Shown piece after piece: positions 28,394-35,710 of a stretch of 64,000 nt of DNA. The stretch spans positions 62,001-126,000 of the forward strand of contig JBIQKC010000001.1 of assembly GCA_044506885.1 (NCBI GenBank), written 5' to 3'. The translations under genes and the position numbers were made by a program. The first letter of the stretch is position 1. The number at the start of each line of letters is the position of its first letter. The notes beneath the pieces are model-generated. The model worked only from the letters and a program-made list of their open reading frames with translations. It was not told the DNA's origin and did not search any database. This DNA is from Croceibacterium_A sp044506885 (lineage in GTDB: Bacteria > Pseudomonadota > Alphaproteobacteria > Sphingomonadales > Sphingomonadaceae).

Positions 28394-28576
28394 AGCGAAT
28401 CCCCAGCGACCGGACGCAATAGGCGCGAGCGATCTGCAAGAGTGATTGCGGTCTAAATCACCAAGAGCAATCGCAAATGCCCATTATTGGACTGCATTGG
28501 GCCCCGTCAATCGGGTTTGGATGACGGAAACGGCCGTCTTGTCCCACACCTGCACAGGTCGCCGTCGAAACAAAAA

Positions 28577-28622
28577 TGGTGCCGCTTACGTGACTCGAAC
28601 ACGTGACCCCATCATTACGAAT
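28577..28622 (-). pseudogene. tRNA-Thr(CGT) 3' part, severed by insertion (left attachment site)
   Basis: Read on the minus strand this is the anticodon loop TTCGTAA, the anticodon 3' strand TGATG, variable loop, T arm ACGTG-TTCGAGT-CACGT, acceptor 3' strand AAGCGGC, discriminator A and encoded CCA. The 5' half is absent here and continues at 30673-30625. Bases 28604-28622 are one copy of the 19-base attachment repeat TGACCCCATCATTACGAAT (plus strand). Joining bases 30673-30625 to 28603-28577 gives an exact 76-nt tRNA with all four stems paired. Confidence 0.9.
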
Positions 28623-28971
28623 AAAATAGAAGCCTACCGGAAATGCGATACTCCGCAAGGGATTGCGGGGGATTCCGGGCTTCCCCGGTGGCACTTTCCC
28701 AAACACCTCCCAAACTCGAATGAGCCGCTGGGTAGCCAGTTTCTGGTAGGGAATGCGCTTTGGCAGAATGGGACTCCGGAAGCCCGTCCAAGCTGGCCCC
28801 AAAGGGGGAGGCATGGGGTGGAGAAATGGGAAAGGGTGCAGGAAGCCCCAACCCCAATCGCAGCCAGGCGATCATGCTCGGAGGAAGGGCATTACAGGTG
28901 GGGGATTGTAGCCCCATAGGGCGAGTGACATCCCAAGTTCGCCACGAAGGCGTGCCCGAAGGCTGCGAGCG
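28623..28971. other. Non-coding left arm of the element with nested inverted repeats
   Basis: No credible gene is seen in these 349 bases. Next to the left attachment copy lie nested inverted repeats: CCGGAA (28637-28642) with TTCCGG (28673-28678) outside, and CCGCAA (28653-28658) with TTGCGG (28663-28668) inside. They could be recombinase arm sites or a transcription stop. Bases 28849-28883 have a diverged direct copy near 29995-30040. Confidence 0.45.
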
Positions 28972-29196
28972 CTACGTCCTTGAGGCAGAGTCCGTCTTCA
29001 AGGATCGTCGATACTGGGCCATGGCATCGTCGAGATTGGTATAGGTATATGGCCCGACGCGATAGTGGGTCACGGTGATCGCTATAATTTCATCCGGCAA
29101 CGCGGGCGGCCTATTGGGGGCAAGCGCGCCACCCTCGCCTTCCCATTCTACAGCGCTCGACGTTTCCGCATCGAAAGGAGCTTCCGGGATCATCAT
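28972..29196 (-). CDS. Small hypothetical protein of the tRNA-borne element
   Basis: 74 residues with an acidic N-terminal half (EAPFDAETSSAVEWEGEG), then PALPDEIIAITVTHYRVGPYTYTNLDDAMAQ. The THYRVGxYxYTNLxDA core resembles a short sphingomonad family of unknown function, so I consider it real. Two ATGs stand in tandem, and the first overlaps the stop of the upstream gene as ATGA, which supports translational coupling. No function can be proposed. Confidence 0.6.
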   Translation of the reverse strand: MMIPEAPFDAETSSAVEWEGEGGALAPNRPPALPDEIIAITVTHYRVGPYTYTNLDDAMAQYRRSLKTDSASRT

Positions 29197-29393
29197 GGGA
29201 CCAGGTTCCCGTCCAGGCGTTCGTCTCGGGGCCAGCCGATTTCGGACAGGCCATTGGCCCGACGCCACTCGGTAATCCGCCTGGCGTAGTAGCCCACGAG
29301 GTCGAAATAGGTATCGCGATCTCCGCCCGGGGGCGTATGTCCAGCATTTAGCTTGGCTAGCTGGTGATTGTAGAGCAACTGGTTCAGGTCCAT
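29193..29393 (-). CDS. Small hypothetical protein (MDLNQLL family)
   Basis: 66 residues beginning MDLNQLLYNHQLAKL and containing TYFDLVGYYARRITEWRR. This start and core match a small, widely distributed sphingomonad family of unknown function as I remember it. It is predicted to be mostly helical and soluble. An alternative start seven codons upstream (29414) is possible, since neither has a strong ribosome-binding site. It ends in a four-base overlap with the next small gene. Confidence 0.6.
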   Translation of the reverse strand: MDLNQLLYNHQLAKLNAGHTPPGGDRDTYFDLVGYYARRITEWRRANGLSEIGWPRDERLDGNLVP

Positions 29394-29461
29394 GGTGCGC
29401 TCGCTTTCGCTCATTGAGGAACAACGGTGGCCGGAGCACGCGCCCCGACCCCACGCGTCTG

Positions 29462-29713
29462 TTAGCCCTGCTGGGCGCGAGCCTGCTGCTCCTGGGTTTC
29501 GCTCTCGCCCTGCTGCTGCAGGTTGATGGCTCGCCTCTTGCCGCCGTCGACCTCGCTGGTTTCGTAGCCGTAGCGTTGATCGACCCTGGGCTCCTGAGCT
29601 TGCTGTTGCAGATCGGACTTTCTGAACGGAAGCGCGTCCCCCCCCGTTTCGGGAACGATCGTACCAGCACGCTTGTCGCTGTCGTATGACTTGATCTTGC
29701 CATAGTGGGTCAT
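29462..29713 (-). CDS. Cold-shock-domain-like protein
   Basis: 83 residues. The N-terminal HYGKIKSYDSDKRAGTIVPE and GGDALPFRKSDLQQ follow the cold-shock OB-fold pattern (GxIKxYDxxKGxGFIxPExGGxDxFxHxS). The RNP-type aromatic residues are partly replaced (RAGTI for GFGFI), and the tail is Gln-rich (NLQQQGESETQEQQARAQQ). The ATG at 29713 is preferred over upstream ATGs at 29728 and 29719 because AAGGAA lies 7-12 bases before it. Nucleic-acid binding is likely but may be altered. Confidence 0.68.
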   Translation of the reverse strand: MTHYGKIKSYDSDKRAGTIVPETGGDALPFRKSDLQQQAQEPRVDQRYGYETSEVDGGKRRAINLQQQGESETQEQQARAQQG

Positions 29714-30022
29714 CGTCATTTCCTTCATATGAGTGCAGCGCGCCTGGATTGGCCACGGCTGCGGCTAAAAGGCGGAAGAGAAGGAAATGACGCTTCTTGG
29801 CTGAGCGTCCGAAACCGTCGGTTGCGACTGGTAGCTGAACCATAGATGGTATCGTGCTACGCCGATGCAACCCGGCTACACGAATAAATGTTCAGGGAGT
29901 TTTTTGGCGGCCGATCTTGTCACAAGCGAGCTTAATACGGTCGAACGACCCCAAAGAAGAGGTAGAAGAAAGGAAAAGCAAGAAATTCGGGAATTCCCCG
30001 AACCTCAATCGCAGGTAAGCGA
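29714..30022. other. Non-coding stretch in the element
   Basis: 309 bases upstream of the cold-shock-like gene. A short plus-strand open frame (from 29865) has no family features and is not accepted. The region probably holds the promoter for the cold-shock gene, but no clear boxes were found. The right part contains the diverged copy of the sequence near 28849. Confidence 0.4.
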
Positions 30023-30286
30023 TCAAGGTCCGGGGAGGAGTATGTTACCCTGCCAAATCGTCATTGCGGAAGGGAGTGTCGCGCCGTAGCGTAGAGGCCA
30101 TTCCTTGCGGCGAACCTCATTGTCATACGCCCCCTTAACTGCGTCTATGAGGCCAGCGGGCAGCCCTGATTCCTCAATCGGATTCAGTTCCGCATCAGGC
30201 GCAAGGCTTCCGCAGCAATGCTTATGCCGCTGACCGCTACCACAGTGGCACGGCGCGTTACGTCCTATTCCATCCGATTGTGCCAT
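30023..30286 (-). CDS. SEC-C motif protein
   Basis: 87 residues starting MAQSDGIGRNAPCHCGSG. The zinc-binding SEC-C signature GRNAPCHCGSGQRHKHCCG is complete (four Cys/His ligands), as in the SecA C-terminus and many small proteins. The remaining 60 residues have no recognised domain, so the gene may be a shortened form. The start is placed at 30286 because the signature should be near the N-terminus. No strong ribosome-binding site is visible. Confidence 0.6.
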   Translation of the reverse strand: MAQSDGIGRNAPCHCGSGQRHKHCCGSLAPDAELNPIEESGLPAGLIDAVKGAYDNEVRRKEWPLRYGATLPSAMTIWQGNILLPGP

Positions 30287-30483
30287 GACGCTTAATCGCT
30301 GGAAGGGAGGATGCGGCGGAAGGATAGAACTTGCAGCGATGCTGCACCGTTCAAACACGACGGCGCACGTTTGAAGCGGCCTGACGGCCACCGGCCCCAG
30401 ACGCCCAAACAGCACCCAAATGGGATGCCCAAGGCAAGGGGGCTCTCAGCAGACAGATTTTGGCTGATTTGCAGGAAGGAGGG

Positions 30484-30559
30484 TGGTGCCGCTTAGGTGA
30501 CTCGAACACCTGACATCCACATTACGAATGTGGCGCTCTACCAACTGAGCTAAAGCGGC
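30484..30559 (-). tRNA. tRNA-Thr(CGT), complete, carried by the element
   Basis: 76 nt including encoded CCA. Acceptor GCCGCTT/AAGCGGC, D arm GCTCAGTTGGTAGAGC, anticodon stem CCACA/TGTGG with loop TTCGTAA (anticodon CGU, reading ACG), and T arm AGGTG-TTCGAGT-CACCT all pair perfectly. Acceptor and D-arm are identical to the split tRNA, but anticodon and T stems differ by compensatory changes, so it is a separate gene and not a duplicate of the local one. It probably supplies the function lost by the insertion. Confidence 0.95.
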
Positions 30560-30624
30560 TTAACCCTTAGAACCCTTACGCTTCCTGCCCTAACCCACTT
30601 CCAGCTTATGCCGCAATGCCGGGC

Positions 30625-30673
30625 TGACCCCAACATTACGAATGATGTGCTCTACCAACTGAGCTAAAGCGGC
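30625..30673 (-). pseudogene. tRNA-Thr(CGT) 5' part, severed by insertion (right attachment site)
   Basis: Minus-strand reading gives GCCGCTT, the D arm GCTCAGTTGGTAGAGC, anticodon stem 5' strand CATCA and loop TTCGTAA. After the anticodon stem the sequence departs from any tRNA (no T arm, no acceptor partner). Bases 30625-30643 are the right copy of the 19-base repeat. The missing 3' half is at 28603-28577. It is probably still transcribed from the native promoter but cannot fold into a tRNA. Confidence 0.9.
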
Positions 30674-30723
30674 GCTCGCGCGGGCCAATATCGGCGTTGG
30701 GCCCGCGCTGCAATCCCTGGGAA

Positions 30724-30797
30724 TGGAGGCCCGAGCCGGAATCGAACCGGCGTGCAAGGATTTGCAGTCCTCTGCGTAACCACTCCGCCATCGGGCC
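30724..30797 (-). tRNA. tRNA-Cys(GCA)
   Basis: 74 nt including encoded CCA, with discriminator U73 as usual for cysteine tRNAs. Acceptor GGCCCGA/TCGGGCC pairs fully. The anticodon loop CTGCAAA gives GCA. T arm GCCGG-TTCGATT-CCGGC is perfect. It lies 51 bases before the 5' part of the split tRNA-Thr in the same orientation, so the two were probably cotranscribed before the insertion. Confidence 0.96.
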
Positions 30798-30882
30798 GGA
30801 AGCGCGCGCCCTAGCGAATGGGGGCAGGCGGCGCAACGCCCTTCGCTTGCCGCGTCCTTCGCGACAGGGTAGCGCGCGGGGA

Positions 30883-32352
30883 ATGACAGACGAAGTCAGA
30901 ATGCAGCGGATCGCCGGGCATAGCGAGGAACGCTTCCTCGGCTCCGACGTGTTCGAAAGCGCCGGCCGCACGCTGCCGCCCCCCGGCGGCGGCGGCACGG
31001 TGCGCGAGGACGCGCGCGAGATCGCTATCTACCACCGCTGCGACGTGGTCGTGGTCGGCGGCGGGCCGGCCGGGTGCGCGGCGGCCTGGGCGGCGGCCAA
31101 GGCCGGCGCGGACGTGACGCTGGTCGAGCGCTACAACTGCCTCGGCGGGCTTTCCACCGGCGGGCTGGTGATGTGGATCGACCGCATGACCGACTGGAGC
31201 GGCAATCACGTGATCCAAGGCTTCGCGCGCGAATTCATCGAGCGCATGCCGCGCGAGGGCATCGCAGGGCCGCCGATGGCCGATTGGGGCAGCAAGGATC
31301 CGGCCAAGGTCGCGTACTGGCAGAACCGCACCACCGCCTTCCACGGCATCGTGCAGTGGGCGCCGACGCTCGATCCCGAGCGGATGAAGCTCAACAACCA
31401 GGAAATGCTGCTCCAGGCGGGCGTGCGGCTGGTGTTCCACGCCTGGGCGGCGCGGCCGCTGGTCGAGGACGGCGCGGCGAAAGGCGTGATCTTCGAAAGC
31501 AAGGGCGGGCGGCAGGCGATCCTGGCCAAGGTGGTGGTCGACACCAGCGGCGACGGCGACATGTTCGCCCGCGCCGGGGCGGAGTTCGACACCGACATCG
31601 AGGAAGGCGACGTTCACCATTCGATGAACACCGCGTGGATCGTCGGCGGCGTGGACATGGATCGCTGGATCGACTGGAAGATCCACCACCCCGACGAATT
31701 GCGCGAGCTGATGGAGCGCGGCCGGCAGGAGCTGGGCTTCTTCCAGACGCCCTATGTCACCTGGCGGCCCGACGTGGCGATGTGGCTGGGGCCGCGCCAG
31801 TCGGGCCTCTCGGCGCTCGATGTCGACGACATGACCGAGGTCGAGATCCGCAGCCACCGGCTGATGGAAGGGCACACGCAGTTCTTCCGCAGGCACGCGC
31901 CGGGCTTCGAAGGAGCCTATTCGCTCAACAGCGCGGCGCAGCTCGGCGTGCGCCATACGCGGCGGCTGGGCGGCGCGGCGCGGATCGAGCGCAAGGACTG
32001 GGGAGATGGGACGCCGGTGGCGGACGAAGTGGGCGTGAGCCCGTCGATCAGCCCCAAGTTCCCGGTGGTCTCGGTGCCTTACGGCTGCCTGGTGCCGCGC
32101 GCGCTCGACGGGCTGCTGGCGGCCGGTCGGCACATCAGTTGCGACGCCAACAGCCACGGCTTCATGCGCGAGATCCCGCAGTGCTGGCTGACCGGGCACG
32201 CGGCCGGCGTGGGCGCGGCGGTGGCGGCGGATCGCGGCGTCAGGCCGCGCGACGTCGATGTCGGCGAGGTGCGGGCGATCCTGCGGCGGCAGGGCGCGCA
32301 TCTGAGCGACGATGCGGCGGTGGCCGCGGTCCACGCCATGGCGGCGGAGTAG
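30883..32352 (+). CDS. FAD-dependent oxidoreductase
   Basis: 489-residue flavoprotein. The dinucleotide-binding motif VVVGGGPAGCAAAWAAAKAG begins at 56, followed by VERYNCLGGLSTGG. A second conserved segment VVDTSGDGDMFARAGAEF is near 210, and the C-terminal DGLLAAGRHISCDANSHGF binds the flavin. This is the FAD_oxidored-type family seen in many catabolic loci, whose substrates are mostly unknown. ATG 30883 (after GCGGGG) is chosen; the frame is open further upstream across the tRNA-Cys, which is not coding. Followed 31 bases later by an uncharacterised membrane-anchored protein. Confidence 0.82.
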   Translation: MTDEVRMQRIAGHSEERFLGSDVFESAGRTLPPPGGGGTVREDAREIAIYHRCDVVVVGGGPAGCAAAWAAAKAGADVTLVERYNCLGGLSTGGLVMWIDRMTDWSGNHVIQGFAREFIERMPREGIAGPPMADWGSKDPAKVAYWQNRTTAFHGIVQWAPTLDPERMKLNNQEMLLQAGVRLVFHAWAARPLVEDGAAKGVIFESKGGRQAILAKVVVDTSGDGDMFARAGAEFDTDIEEGDVHHSMNTAWIVGGVDMDRWIDWKIHHPDELRELMERGRQELGFFQTPYVTWRPDVAMWLGPRQSGLSALDVDDMTEVEIRSHRLMEGHTQFFRRHAPGFEGAYSLNSAAQLGVRHTRRLGGAARIERKDWGDGTPVADEVGVSPSISPKFPVVSVPYGCLVPRALDGLLAAGRHISCDANSHGFMREIPQCWLTGHAAGVGAAVAADRGVRPRDVDVGEVRAILRRQGAHLSDDAAVAAVHAMAAE

Positions 32353-32383
32353 CGCGGGCAAGGTCCGGCCCCTGACTGACCGC

Positions 32384-33631
32384 ATGGAACCGTCGTCTCC
32401 TTCCACGCTGTCGCGCTGGTTGCGCCGGGCCGCGATCGCGCTGGCGGCGCTGTTCGCCGTCCTCGCCGCGCTGTTCGTCAGCATCGGCCCGTCGGTCGAG
32501 GAGTCGAACCGCCCGACCGCGGGCGATGTCGCGGCGGTGCGCGAGGCGTGGGGGCAGCTGGAACGGGGCCGGGGCTCGGGCAAGGCGATGCCGGTGCGCA
32601 TCGACGACCGGATGCTCCGGGGGCTGGCCGCCCTTGCCAGCGACGCTGCCGGAAGCGGCCGGTTTGAAGGGCGGGTGGCGGACGGCGTGCTTTCCGGGCG
32701 CGCCAGCTTTGCGCTGCCGGCGGGGCTGTGGATCAATGCGTCGGCCACCGTTGCCGGCGAGCACGAGGGGTTCCCCGCGGTCCGCCTGAAGGTGGGCAGG
32801 GTGACGTTTCCCCTCGCGGCAGGGAGATGGGCGGCGGACATCGGAGGCTGGGTGTTGAGCCGGCGGGGAGCCACGGTGCCGCCGCTGGACGAGGTGGTGC
32901 GGCGCTTCGCCGTCCATGACACCGACGTGCTGGCCGAGGTCGTGCTGCCGGAACGGACCGGGATACTGACCGAACTGATCGCAACCGGCGGCGGCGGATT
33001 GGATCGCCAGGCTGTTGGCAAGATCTATTGCGAGCTGGCGGCCGGGCAGCAGGAGAGGCCGGCCTCCGATCTTGCCGAGATGGCGCGGCGGACTTTCGAG
33101 CCGGTGCGCGCCGACCCGACGCGGGCCAATACCCGCGCGGCCTTCGTCGCGCTGTCGTTGCTGGTGGTCGGAAAGGAAGCCAGGATTCTCGTGCCCGATG
33201 CGGACGAACTGGAACGGGCCTGCCCTCGCCCGGCCGGGCAGTTGCGCCTCCAGCAGCGCGCGGACCTCGCCAAGCACTGGACCCTGTCGGCCGCCATCGC
33301 GGCGGTGCTGGGGGAAAAGGCGTCCGCCAGCATCGGCGAATGGAAGGAACTCGACGACAGCCTTGGGAAAGGGTCCGGCTTCTCCTTCGTCGACATTGCG
33401 GCGGACCGGGCGGGGGTGAGGACCGCGTTGCGCGCGCTCGATCCCGCTACGGCGGAACAGACGATCGACCAGCTGGCCCAGGCAAGCGAGGAGAGCCTGC
33501 TGCCTGAAACGCTGCTGCGCGGCCCGGAGGGGCTGTCGGAGCAGAGCTTCGTGGACCGCTACGGCAGCCTCGACCGCGACCGCTACAAGCAGGCCATTGT
33601 CGCGATCGACCGGGAACTGGCGGCGCGATAG
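32384..33631 (+). CDS. Uncharacterised membrane-anchored protein
   Basis: 415 residues. One N-terminal membrane segment (about 15-34, AAIALAALFAVLAALFVSIG) is followed by a mostly periplasmic soluble domain. I do not recognise a family. A mixed alpha/beta half to about 210 is followed by a helical half. Close spacing after the FAD oxidoreductase suggests cotranscription. The alternative of a non-coding frame is unlikely, because codon bias is strong and the N-terminal signal anchor is well formed. Confidence 0.6.
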   Translation: MEPSSPSTLSRWLRRAAIALAALFAVLAALFVSIGPSVEESNRPTAGDVAAVREAWGQLERGRGSGKAMPVRIDDRMLRGLAALASDAAGSGRFEGRVADGVLSGRASFALPAGLWINASATVAGEHEGFPAVRLKVGRVTFPLAAGRWAADIGGWVLSRRGATVPPLDEVVRRFAVHDTDVLAEVVLPERTGILTELIATGGGGLDRQAVGKIYCELAAGQQERPASDLAEMARRTFEPVRADPTRANTRAAFVALSLLVVGKEARILVPDADELERACPRPAGQLRLQQRADLAKHWTLSAAIAAVLGEKASASIGEWKELDDSLGKGSGFSFVDIAADRAGVRTALRALDPATAEQTIDQLAQASEESLLPETLLRGPEGLSEQSFVDRYGSLDRDRYKQAIVAIDRELAAR

Positions 33632-33767
33632 GGCGAAGTTGACACCGTTGACACGGCTCGGCGGGCAAATGCGTAAACTTGGCGGCGAAAACCGTCGCCT
33701 TGCGGCGGAAACTGTCGCCTTGGCCGCGAAGGAAGACCGCAATACGCCATGGATTGCTTCCTCCGGC

Positions 33768-34004
33768 TCAAGGCCGGGGGCGCAATGACGAAGCAGGATT
33801 AGGCGATAGGTCATCCGCGCTTTCGAGCGCCGCGCGAAGGCAGGCGGGGCACATGCAGTCTGTCCCCGGCACGGGCGCGACGAGCGGCGGCAGGTCGCTG
33901 CACCAGCATTTGCCGCCCGTCCCGGTCCCCGGACCGCATGAGAAAACCGTCTGGCAGACAGGGCATTGCGTGGTTCGCGCGGCGCTCGCCCGATTACCCG
34001 TCAT
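33768..34004 (-). CDS. Cysteine-rich CWC family protein
   Basis: 78 residues with the small-domain pattern CPVCQTVFSCG, then KCWCSDLPPL and CMCPACLRAAL. This is the Cys_rich_CWC zinc-binding arrangement. Function of the family is unknown. The protein ends with a Pro/Ser-rich tail. It starts close to the end of the IlvD gene (34024) on the same strand, so it may be the last gene of that operon. Confidence 0.72.
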   Translation of the reverse strand: MTGNRASAARTTQCPVCQTVFSCGPGTGTGGKCWCSDLPPLVAPVPGTDCMCPACLRAALESADDLSPNPASSLRPRP

Positions 34005-34023
34005 GGGGTGAGCTTGCAGGCCG

Positions 34024-35682
34024 TCAATCGCCCGTTTCGGGCAGCAGTACCCCGCCGGTATGCAGCGGCCGCGCCGCTTCGCGGAAGTTGGCGAGGTAGC
34101 CGGTGGCGGGGTTGACGTAGCCGGGGCTTTCGCGCGCGGCGAGTTCCTCTGCGGGAACGTCGATGTCGATGCCGCGATTGGCCACGCTGATGCGGATAAC
34201 GTCGCCGTCGCGCACTTTGCCGATGGGGCCGCCGGTGGCCGCTTCGGGGGAGACTTCGGCCACCGTCAGCCCTTTCAGGCACAGGCCCGAGAGCTGGCCG
34301 TCGGTGACGAAGGCGGTGGACTTGGCAAGGCCGGCCGCGTCGAGTGCGAAGAGGATCACGCTGGCACTGCCGCCCATCGCCGGGCCGCCCTTGAGACCCT
34401 GGTTGCGGGCCACGACCACATCGCCGGGCTGGACGATCCCGTTGGCGATGGCGTCCATGCAATCGTTCACGTCCTCGAACACGCGCGCCGGGCCGCTGAA
34501 CTCCTCCGGCCGGCTGCCGTCGCGGATGCCGAGGCGGACCACCGCGTTGTCGGCGAAATTGCCCCTCAGGATGGCGATGGCGGGGCCGGGGCCGATCGCG
34601 TCGTCCATTGCGCGGATCACGTCGGGGCCGGCGATCTCGTAGCCAGCGAGGTTTTCGGCCAGCGTCCTGCCGGTGCAGGTGAGCGCGCCGGTGTCGATGC
34701 GGCCTGCCAGACGCTTCAGCACGGCGCGCGCGCCGCCGGCGTCCTCGAACCGTTCGATCCGCACGTCACCGGTCGGGCGCACGGCGGAAATGACCGGGAC
34801 ATCGCCCATCTCCTCCCACAGCGCGTGGACGTCGATGCCGGTCTCTCCCTCCACCGCCACGGCCTGCAAGTGCTTGATGGCGTTGATGCTGCCGGAGACC
34901 GCCAGCACCGTGGCGATGGCGTTGCGGAACGCGCCTTCGGTGAGAATCTGCCGGGGGCGCAGATCCTCCCGGACCATCTCGACGATCCGCCGCGCCGCGG
35001 CGCGCGCATTGGCCTGCATCTTCGGGCTGTTGCCGCGTACCGGGGCGTGGCCCGGAAGGCACATGCCGAGCGCCTCGACCACGCAGTGCATGGTGTTGGC
35101 GGTGGCCATGCCGGCGCAGACGCCGGGGCCGCGAATCGCGTTTTCGGCCATGTCGGCGACCGGGAACTTCGGCTGCGCCCCGAAGCGCACGCCGACCGAG
35201 CCGGACCAGACATCCTCCACGTCCACCGGCTCGCCGTCGATCTCGCCCGCCTGCTGGTAGCCGCCGATGACGAGGATCGTGGGGATGTCCAGCCGGGCGG
35301 CGGCCATCAGGTGGCCGGGCGGGGTCTTGTCGCAGCTCGTCAGGCAGATCATCCCGTCGAGCAGCGCGGCCTCCACCTGCACTTCGATGTCGTTGGCGAT
35401 GATGTCGCGCCCGGCGAGGATGTAGCTGCCGCGCTTTGCCGCGCCGGTGATGAAGTCGCTCGGGGCCGCCGTGCGAACCTCGAACGGCACGCCCCCGGCG
35501 GCGCGGATTTCCTCCTTCACCATCTTCGCGATGGAATCGAGGTGGGCGTAGCAGATCGCCAGTTCGCTGGAGGAGTTCACCACCGCGATCTTGGGTTTCT
35601 CCATGTCCTCCGCGCTGAGGCCGAGCGCCTTCCAGTTGGCGCGGCGGCCGGGCGTGTTGGCGGCGAGGGAGCGCAAGGTCAT
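34024..35682 (-). CDS. IlvD/Edd family dehydratase
   Basis: 552-residue Fe-S dehydratase of the dihydroxy-acid/sugar-acid dehydratase family. Visible signatures are LTSCDKTPPGHLMAA (the CDKxxPG cluster ligand), GPGVCAGMATANTMHCVVEALGM, and the C-terminal ARNQGLKGGPAMGGSASV and VTDGQLSGLCLKG. The MTLRSLAANTPGRRANWKALG start at 35682 (GGAG seven bases upstream) agrees with family length; a longer frame upstream is spurious. It is next to an MFS transporter and not among branched-chain amino-acid genes, so a sugar-acid or other hydroxy-acid substrate is likelier than the IlvD reaction. Confidence 0.83.
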   Translation of the reverse strand: MTLRSLAANTPGRRANWKALGLSAEDMEKPKIAVVNSSSELAICYAHLDSIAKMVKEEIRAAGGVPFEVRTAAPSDFITGAAKRGSYILAGRDIIANDIEVQVEAALLDGMICLTSCDKTPPGHLMAAARLDIPTILVIGGYQQAGEIDGEPVDVEDVWSGSVGVRFGAQPKFPVADMAENAIRGPGVCAGMATANTMHCVVEALGMCLPGHAPVRGNSPKMQANARAAARRIVEMVREDLRPRQILTEGAFRNAIATVLAVSGSINAIKHLQAVAVEGETGIDVHALWEEMGDVPVISAVRPTGDVRIERFEDAGGARAVLKRLAGRIDTGALTCTGRTLAENLAGYEIAGPDVIRAMDDAIGPGPAIAILRGNFADNAVVRLGIRDGSRPEEFSGPARVFEDVNDCMDAIANGIVQPGDVVVARNQGLKGGPAMGGSASVILFALDAAGLAKSTAFVTDGQLSGLCLKGLTVAEVSPEAATGGPIGKVRDGDVIRISVANRGIDIDVPAEELAARESPGYVNPATGYLANFREAARPLHTGGVLLPETGD

Positions 35683-35710
35683 AAGCAGTCTCCGGGGCGG
35701 GCTCCGGCGG

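Larger units (their letters stand above)
28604..30624. mobile_element. 2,021-bp integrated element inside tRNA-Thr(CGT), no integrase gene
   Basis: Bounded by a 19-base direct repeat, TGACCCCANCATTACGAAT, at 28604-28622 and 30625-30643, with one mismatch. Excision between the copies would rebuild a canonical tRNA-Thr(CGT). Cargo on the minus strand: two overlapping small genes, a cold-shock-like gene, a SEC-C protein and a complete tRNA-Thr(CGT). No recombinase is recognisable, so the element is either a decayed remnant or moves in trans. Codon use of the small genes is less GC-biased than the flanks. Confidence 0.8.

Noticed and set aside
28458..28814. Minus-strand frame of 118 aa across the left attachment site
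   Set aside because: It runs through the tRNA 3' part and attachment repeat and has no recognisable protein features.
29865..30089. Plus-strand frame of 74 aa in the element
   Set aside because: No ribosome-binding site, no family resemblance, and it overlaps the SEC-C gene end.
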